DNA from: a virus | Strand: one strand, 5' to 3' | DNA: 20,137 nt | Virus record (IMG/VR): IMGVR_UViG_3300032282_000199 | Location: 1 to 20,137 of that record | In this document: positions 15,761-20,137 of the stretch, one piece after another | Layout: each line of letters begins with the position of its first letter | Position numbering within the stretch: the first letter of the stretch is position 1 | The notes under the pieces: model-generated | What the model was told of the DNA's origin: nothing | The model's database searches: none | The model's input: only the letters and a program-made list of their open reading frames with translations | Translations under genes and position numbers: made by a program

Positions 15761-16080
15761 ATATTGAAAATCCATACATGCAGATGACTAACTTGGGTGG
15801 CACAGACCCAACTATGCAAAACATTAATGCACAGCAACAAATGTATCAGCAAAATATGAGCAACATGGGTAACTTGGCCAATCAAGCAAAAGATACAAAA
15901 GGCACACAAATTGTGCAATTTGACAATAAAGCTATGGCTAACGCATTGCGCGCTGGACAAGAACCACCAAAACCCGCACCTGTGATTGATAACTCAACAA
16001 TGTCACCTAATGCTTATCAAGATTACATGGATTTGCTTAATGCTCAAAATCAAGATTACTTTGCTGGCTGGAGTAAATAA
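15757..16080 (+). CDS. Small Met/Asn/Gln-rich protein of unknown function
   Basis: A 107-residue product, unusually rich in Met, Asn and Gln (for example NINAQQQMYQQNMSNMGN at about 22-39). A proline-rich stretch EPPKPAPV lies at about 69-76. The C-terminus ends NQDYFAGWSK. I do not recognise a family, and no catalytic motif, signal peptide or membrane segment is visible. It is real as a gene because it is coupled on both sides: ATGA with the S74 gene and TAATG with the next gene. Its codon use is like that of its neighbours. It may be a virion, ejection-complex or chaperone component, judged from place alone. Confidence 0.66.
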   Translation: MNIENPYMQMTNLGGTDPTMQNINAQQQMYQQNMSNMGNLANQAKDTKGTQIVQFDNKAMANALRAGQEPPKPAPVIDNSTMSPNAYQDYMDLLNAQNQDYFAGWSK

Positions 16081-17282
16081 TGGCACAAATTGACCAAACA
16101 AGTCCTTATCAAGCAGAGATAGTCGGGTTAGACCGTCAACGCAAACTTGCTCAAATGCTCTTAAAACAGGGCATGGACCAAAACAACATGCAAGGTCAAA
16201 TGGTGTCCGGCCGTTATGTTGGTGCTAGTCCGTGGCAAGGAATTGCTAACTTGGCACAAATTTGGGCTGGTAAGTCTATTGGTGAAGAAGCTGATGTAGA
16301 ACAAGGAAAAATTGCTGAAAGATTGCGTAATCTTGGTAAACAAGAAGTTAACGCAATTATTAACAGAGCAAAAGGCACCGAAGAATTGGCTGGCCCCGCT
16401 TATCAAGGCGTTGCACCATCTATTCAATATCCTGAAGGAAAAGCCAATACAGACGCGGCACTTGCTATGGCCGCTGGCGCACAAACACCGGAAGGTCGTG
16501 CATTTGCCGCTCCGTTGATGGCTAACTTTATTCCTAAAGAAATTACACCTTACGAAAAAGAAAAACTGCGTTTAGAAGAAGAAGCACTAAAACTTCAAAG
16601 AGCAAACGCTGGGCGCGTAAATATGACGCCATTTGAGAGTAGTAACGGCATGGTGTTTAATTACAATCCAAGAACCGGTCAATATACACAAGCATTAGAT
16701 GCAAGTGGCAAGCCTATTATGGGCAAAGCCAATGCTTTAACAGAAGCTCAAGGAAAAGCTACCACTTTCCAAGGCACTATGATGAACGCCGCTAAAAACA
16801 TGAAGGAATTGGAAGATAAAGGATATAACCCTGCATCATTCAAATCTCAAGCTCAACTGTCCGCTCCTTCTATGGGTAATGTGGCTATTCCAGTGCAATC
16901 ACAACAATACAAGCAAGCGATGGATAACTTTGCTAACGCTTATTTGCGATTCCAGTCCGGCGCAAATATGTCTGAAGCAGAAATTTCTCGCAACCTTCGC
17001 GAAATGATGCCTGTCTTTGGCGACAAACCTGAACTTATAAAACAAAAAGCTGATGCTCGTGAGCAAGCTATTCGTTTGATGGGATTCTCGGCAGGGCCGG
17101 GTGCACAAATGAACGCAGTAGCAAATCCAAGCTTAACGCCAACTGCTCCTCCTCAGGCATCAGCGGCTCCTGCAAAGCCTGCACAAGCAGAAGCACCACA
17201 AACAGCATGGATGGGCAATCGTAAAATTGTTGTGCGTGGAAACGGATGGGTCTACGAAGATAATGGACAGGCGGTGAAATAA
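16080..17282 (+). CDS. Probable internal virion / DNA ejection protein
   Basis: A 400-residue, Ala/Gln-rich, mostly helical protein with no catalytic motif. The N-terminus (about 16-70) has DRQRKLAQMLLKQGMDQ, GQMVSGRYVGASPWQGIANL and IWAGKSIGEEADVEQGKIAE, a pattern I recognise from proteins in the ejection region of short-tailed environmental phages. A helical section EKEKLRLEEEALKLQRANAG follows (about 158-177). The centre has AYLRFQSGANMSEAEI (about 292-307). A Pro/Ala-rich linker (about 350-372) leads to a small end domain with RKIVVRGNGWVYEDNG. The ejection role is inferred from location and composition; no membrane segment is clear. GGAG (16070-16073) precedes ATG, which overlaps the upstream stop. 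Confidence 0.7.
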   Translation: MAQIDQTSPYQAEIVGLDRQRKLAQMLLKQGMDQNNMQGQMVSGRYVGASPWQGIANLAQIWAGKSIGEEADVEQGKIAERLRNLGKQEVNAIINRAKGTEELAGPAYQGVAPSIQYPEGKANTDAALAMAAGAQTPEGRAFAAPLMANFIPKEITPYEKEKLRLEEEALKLQRANAGRVNMTPFESSNGMVFNYNPRTGQYTQALDASGKPIMGKANALTEAQGKATTFQGTMMNAAKNMKELEDKGYNPASFKSQAQLSAPSMGNVAIPVQSQQYKQAMDNFANAYLRFQSGANMSEAEISRNLREMMPVFGDKPELIKQKADAREQAIRLMGFSAGPGAQMNAVANPSLTPTAPPQASAAPAKPAQAEAPQTAWMGNRKIVVRGNGWVYEDNGQAVK

Positions 17283-19153
17283 TGGCTATACCACTACCTA
17301 CTGGCGCAAGCTTAACTCCTCCTCCTTTACCAAAAGGTGCGTCACTAACTGCCCCTGAACAAGGCAATATGTATACGCAGGGCGCAGAGGATATTGTCTA
17401 TGACCAAGCAAGCGGTATGCCTTTATACACATCGTCTTATGGTTCTGCTCCTACCGGAACAACGGAAACATATCAAAAAGGTTTAACAGCCGCGGCCGCA
17501 TTACCAGTAAACATTGCAACCGGCGTAGCTAAAAACGCTGGCGGTGTTGCACAAACTTTAGGCAAATATTTTGGTGTTGGCGGTCGTTCTGCTGATGAGA
17601 TGGTCAACGCTATTAATCAGATTGAATCAGGCACTCAAGCGGCTTCAGGCGACACAGGCGGCACAATTAGTGCTATTGGTAGTGCAGTAGGTCAAGCGGC
17701 CCCATGGCTTGCCACAGGCGGCGGCGTAATCCCTAGCTTTGCTAAGGCAGTAGAACGCGGATTTGTAACTGGCGGTGCTTCAGCTTTAGCAACTCCTGAA
17801 CAAGTAGGGTTAACCCCTGAACAGTTTGCGGATGCAAAGAAAAAGAACATTATGTTGCAGTCCGGTCTTGGCGTAGCTATGCCATTTGCCGGTAAATTGA
17901 TTGGAACTGGCTATAACGCAGTAAAAGGCGCATTAGAGCCATTTTATGAAACAGGCAAAAATCAGATTCTAGGCCGCGCATTACGCGAATTTGCAGGCGG
18001 TGAAGCCGATACAGCCATTTCTAACCTTAAAAACGCCCCTGAATTAGTTAAGGGTTCAATCCCAACCGTAGGACAAGCGGCAGGGGTCCCATCATTGGCG
18101 GCCCTAGAAAACAGCGTAATGGCATCCAGTCCGCAAGCTAAGAACTTGTTGGCCGGTACCAAAGCCGCGCAAGAACAAGCCCGTGTGAACGCTTTGGAAG
18201 GCATTGCAACGCCAACCCGTGTAGGAAAGTATGCAGACCTACGGGAACGGTTAGGCGAAGAATTGTATGCAGATGCGCTAAAACCCCTGAATTTAGGCAC
18301 TTTGAACCCTAAAATGGAAAAAGAAATAGGTGGATTGATTAGCCGTCCAGCTATTGCTAACGCCATGGAAGCGGCTAAAACCAATGCCGCCAATAAAGGA
18401 TTAAATATTGCGGACCCAGCAGGCTCCATGACTGGCTTGCATCAAACCAAAATGGCTTTGGACCGCGAAATTGCATCCGTTAAGGGTAAGCTAGCCCGCG
18501 ACCAAGCTGGTTCCACAAGCGCAGAATTAGATGCCTTAAATTCAGCTAAAACTGACCTTTTGAAATTTATGGAAAAGGTTAGCCCTGAGTACAAAACTGC
18601 TCGCGAAACTTATGCAAGAGTATCTAAGCCGGTAGAACAGTTAGAAAGCATTCAAGGACTAGCTAAGAGTTCAGTATCTGAATTAAGTGACAAAGTCAAA
18701 GCTGGTCAGTTTATGAATAACTTGGCAAAGCTTAAAGACGAAGGCATCCTTTCTGACGCGCAACTTAAACGCTTGACCAATATTGCAGAAGATATTAAAC
18801 GCGGCACTAAAGCAGAAGCCGCTGGACGCGGTACTGGTTCAGATACAGCGCAAAAGCTTGCATATAACAATATGCTTAATATGTCCGGCATTCCTAATGC
18901 ATTACGCAATTGGGGACCAACGCAAACAATTGGAAACATGCTAGGCCGTGCCGCAGATTTTGGATACGGTCGTCAAAACAAAGAACTGCAAGCAAAACTT
19001 GCGGAAACTATGGTCAATCCAGCAGAAGCCGCACGATTGATGGAAATGGCCGCGCCAAAAGTAAGCATTGCCGGACCAACGACACAAAAAGCCAAGCAGT
19101 TAGCTAAAATGTTAATGATGCAAACTACTGGCCAAGCCCTTCAAGGAGAATAA
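17282..19153 (+). CDS. Probable large DNA ejection / internal virion protein
   Basis: At 623 residues this is the largest protein of the ejection block. The N-terminus has a twice-used LPxGASLT motif (5-12 and 16-23). Residues about 66-100 and 125-150 are Gly/Ala/Val-rich and weakly hydrophobic (GGTISAIGSAVGQAAPWLAT), of the kind that could insert into membranes during DNA ejection. The rest is Ala/Lys/Glu-rich helix, with likely coiled coil at about 330-520 (including LHQTKMALDREIASVKGKLA). There is no lysozyme or transglycosylase motif, so peptidoglycan attack is not supported. Its start overlaps the upstream stop (TAATG). Its end carries the Shine-Dalgarno AAGGAG (19143-19148) of the fibre gene. 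Role is inferred from composition, size and place. Confidence 0.72.
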   Translation: MAIPLPTGASLTPPPLPKGASLTAPEQGNMYTQGAEDIVYDQASGMPLYTSSYGSAPTGTTETYQKGLTAAAALPVNIATGVAKNAGGVAQTLGKYFGVGGRSADEMVNAINQIESGTQAASGDTGGTISAIGSAVGQAAPWLATGGGVIPSFAKAVERGFVTGGASALATPEQVGLTPEQFADAKKKNIMLQSGLGVAMPFAGKLIGTGYNAVKGALEPFYETGKNQILGRALREFAGGEADTAISNLKNAPELVKGSIPTVGQAAGVPSLAALENSVMASSPQAKNLLAGTKAAQEQARVNALEGIATPTRVGKYADLRERLGEELYADALKPLNLGTLNPKMEKEIGGLISRPAIANAMEAAKTNAANKGLNIADPAGSMTGLHQTKMALDREIASVKGKLARDQAGSTSAELDALNSAKTDLLKFMEKVSPEYKTARETYARVSKPVEQLESIQGLAKSSVSELSDKVKAGQFMNNLAKLKDEGILSDAQLKRLTNIAEDIKRGTKAEAAGRGTGSDTAQKLAYNNMLNMSGIPNALRNWGPTQTIGNMLGRAADFGYGRQNKELQAKLAETMVNPAEAARLMEMAAPKVSIAGPTTQKAKQLAKMLMMQTTGQALQGE

Positions 19154-19156
19154 TTA

Positions 19157-19738
19157 ATGTCACGGAATGGAACGGGTACTTACAATCTCCCAGCTGGGAA
19201 CCCAGTGGTCACTGGAACCACAATTAGCTCTACATGGGCTAATAACACCCTTACGGATATTGCTAATGCATTAAGTGGTTCAGTCGCGGCAGATGGTCAA
19301 ACTCCAATGACCGGTCAGTTAGATATGAATAGCAACAAGATTAAGAATTTGATAGCAGGAACAGCGGCAGGACAAGCGGTAGAGTTTGCACAATTTACTA
19401 CGCCAACATTTACCGGCGATGTCACCATGCTATCGACCGGTTATGTATTGATTCCTAAAGGAACAACAGCAGAACGCCCATTGGTTCCTGTAGCCGGCGA
19501 AATTCGCTACAACACAGACTATGGTCAATACGAAGGCTACTACGCAAGCGGCTGGTCACAAATTGGTGGTGGTGCTACAGGTGGTGGCGGTGACCAAGTA
19601 TTCGTAGAAAACGGTGTTACCGTTACAACCTCTTATACATTGACTACAAACAAAAATGCCGAATCTGTTGGGCCAATCACAATCAACGCAACCAAGACTG
19701 TTACCATTCCAAGTGGACAACGCTGGGTAATCTTGTAA
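19157..19738 (+). CDS. Short tail fibre / appendage protein
   Basis: A 193-residue protein with a recognised N-terminal virion-attachment pattern, MSRNGTGTYNLPAGNPVVTG, then TTISSTWANNTLTDIANAL (21-39), common in podovirus-type fibres. GQLDMNSNKIKNLIAGTAAG (53-72) is a typical fibre shaft start. IPKGTTAERPLVPVAGEIRY (99-118) and the nearby Y-x-G-Y-Y-A-S-G-W form another widespread fibre module. The last 41 residues (SYTL...SVGPITI...TVTIPSGQRWVIL) resemble the end of the big fibre at 4187. It is short for a complete receptor-binding fibre and may be an adaptor or side-fibre base. AAGGAG lies 8 nt before ATG. Confidence 0.85.
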   Translation: MSRNGTGTYNLPAGNPVVTGTTISSTWANNTLTDIANALSGSVAADGQTPMTGQLDMNSNKIKNLIAGTAAGQAVEFAQFTTPTFTGDVTMLSTGYVLIPKGTTAERPLVPVAGEIRYNTDYGQYEGYYASGWSQIGGGATGGGGDQVFVENGVTVTTSYTLTTNKNAESVGPITINATKTVTIPSGQRWVIL

Positions 19739-19763
19739 AATAGACGAAATTAAAGGATAAACA

Positions 19764-20137
19764 ATGAGTTCAATCGTTCTTTCGGGTGATACAAGCGGTA
19801 CAGTTACCGTATCAGTCCCTGCCGTAGCTGGTACGAATACCGTCACAATACCTGCGGTTACTGGTACTGCGGTTGTTTCAGGTCAAAATAGTGCCATTAC
19901 TGCTGGTACTGCCGTAGCTTCTACAAGCGGAACATCTATTAGTTTTACTGGTATTCCATCTTGGGTAAAGCGTATTACTGTAATGTATTCAGGAACATCA
20001 ACTAATGGAACTTCAGGAGTTATTGTTCAACTTGGAACTGTTAGCGGTTTTGAAACAACCAGTTATATAAGTGCTGGGGCTTATTGTGGCGCAAGCACAT
20101 ACGGTATTACTGCCACAACTGGATTGTTAGCAACCGC
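19764..20137 (+). CDS. Tail fibre-like protein, 3' truncated by window edge
   Basis: The frame opens at ATG 19764 and is still open at the right edge (about 124 residues seen). It begins MSSIVLSGDTSGTVTVSVPA, then GTNTVTIPAVTGT and ISFTGIPSWVKRITVMYSG, a pattern I recognise in the start of many phage fibre/structural proteins. The W-V-K-R-I-T-V core followed by GVIVQLGT suggests a beta-sandwich. A clear AAAGGA precedes ATG within AAATTAAAGGA (19749-19757). It follows the other fibre by 25 bp and is probably part of a multi-gene fibre set. Length and C-terminus cannot be judged here. Confidence 0.83.
   Translation, partial: MSSIVLSGDTSGTVTVSVPAVAGTNTVTIPAVTGTAVVSGQNSAITAGTAVASTSGTSISFTGIPSWVKRITVMYSGTSTNGTSGVIVQLGTVSGFETTSYISAGAYCGASTYGITATTGLLAT

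Noticed and set aside
17962-18429. 155-codon open frame on the - strand inside the ejection gene
   Set aside because: The peptide is Ala/Ser/Pro-rich low complexity without recognisable motif, fully within a confident + strand gene.
17282-19153. Peptidoglycan-degrading internal protein
   Set aside because: No lysozyme, transglycosylase or peptidase motif could be seen, despite the location where such domains often occur.

Overview
The window is a densely packed block of virion genes from a tailed double-stranded DNA bacteriophage. All recognisable genes lie on the + strand, and every gap is under 100 bp. There is a terminase, a portal with a long helical C-terminus, a scaffold, a capsid protein, connector and hub proteins, Ala/Gly-rich internal-type proteins and several fibres. 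There is no tape measure, tail tube or sheath gene, so a short-tailed (podovirus-like) phage is the best reading. Base composition is roughly 43% GC (estimated by eye). The host is a bacterium that the sequence does not identify; the protein types resemble those of uncultured aquatic phages, but that is an impression only. There are no tRNAs, CRISPR arrays, insertion sequences, integrase or lysis genes in view.

Layout. 1-3783: packaging module (end of the small terminase subunit, large terminase subunit, portal). 3783-8365: a cassette inserted between portal and scaffold, holding a small beta-rich virion-type protein, a 791-residue fibre, an AFQ-repeat coiled-coil protein, a GT9/TPR-type glycosyltransferase-like protein and a small CxxC protein. 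8390-10868: scaffold, major capsid protein and a probable decoration protein, closed by a rho-independent terminator (10893-10923). 10961-14685: a conserved unknown, a head-tail adaptor candidate, a tail hub/stabilisation-like protein and a GNAT-like protein. 14687-19153: a virion protein ending in an S74 self-cleaving chaperone domain, a small Met/Asn/Gln-rich protein and two large probable DNA-ejection proteins. 19157-20137: two fibre genes, the last cut by the window edge.

Most junctions are TAATG, ATGA or TTGA overlaps, so translation is probably coupled through long transcripts. Strong free-standing Shine-Dalgarno sites are kept for scaffold, capsid, decoration and the gene after the terminator. 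The terminator after the capsid genes recalls T7, where a terminator follows gene 10 and raises capsid over tail transcripts.

The most unusual signal is not a gene. By hand count the 20 kb holds two GATC, one ACGT, no CCWGG and one CCSGG, although the component triplets are common and other palindromes (GGCC, CCGG, GTAC, CATG, AGCT, CTAG, GCGC) are plentiful. This looks like selection against specific restriction or methylation sites. Both surviving GATC sites lie 13 bp apart in the capsid gene, in a stretch with different codon use. Other points of interest are the glycosyltransferase and GNAT genes embedded among virion genes, and a fibre whose identical protein repeats are encoded by different synonymous codons.
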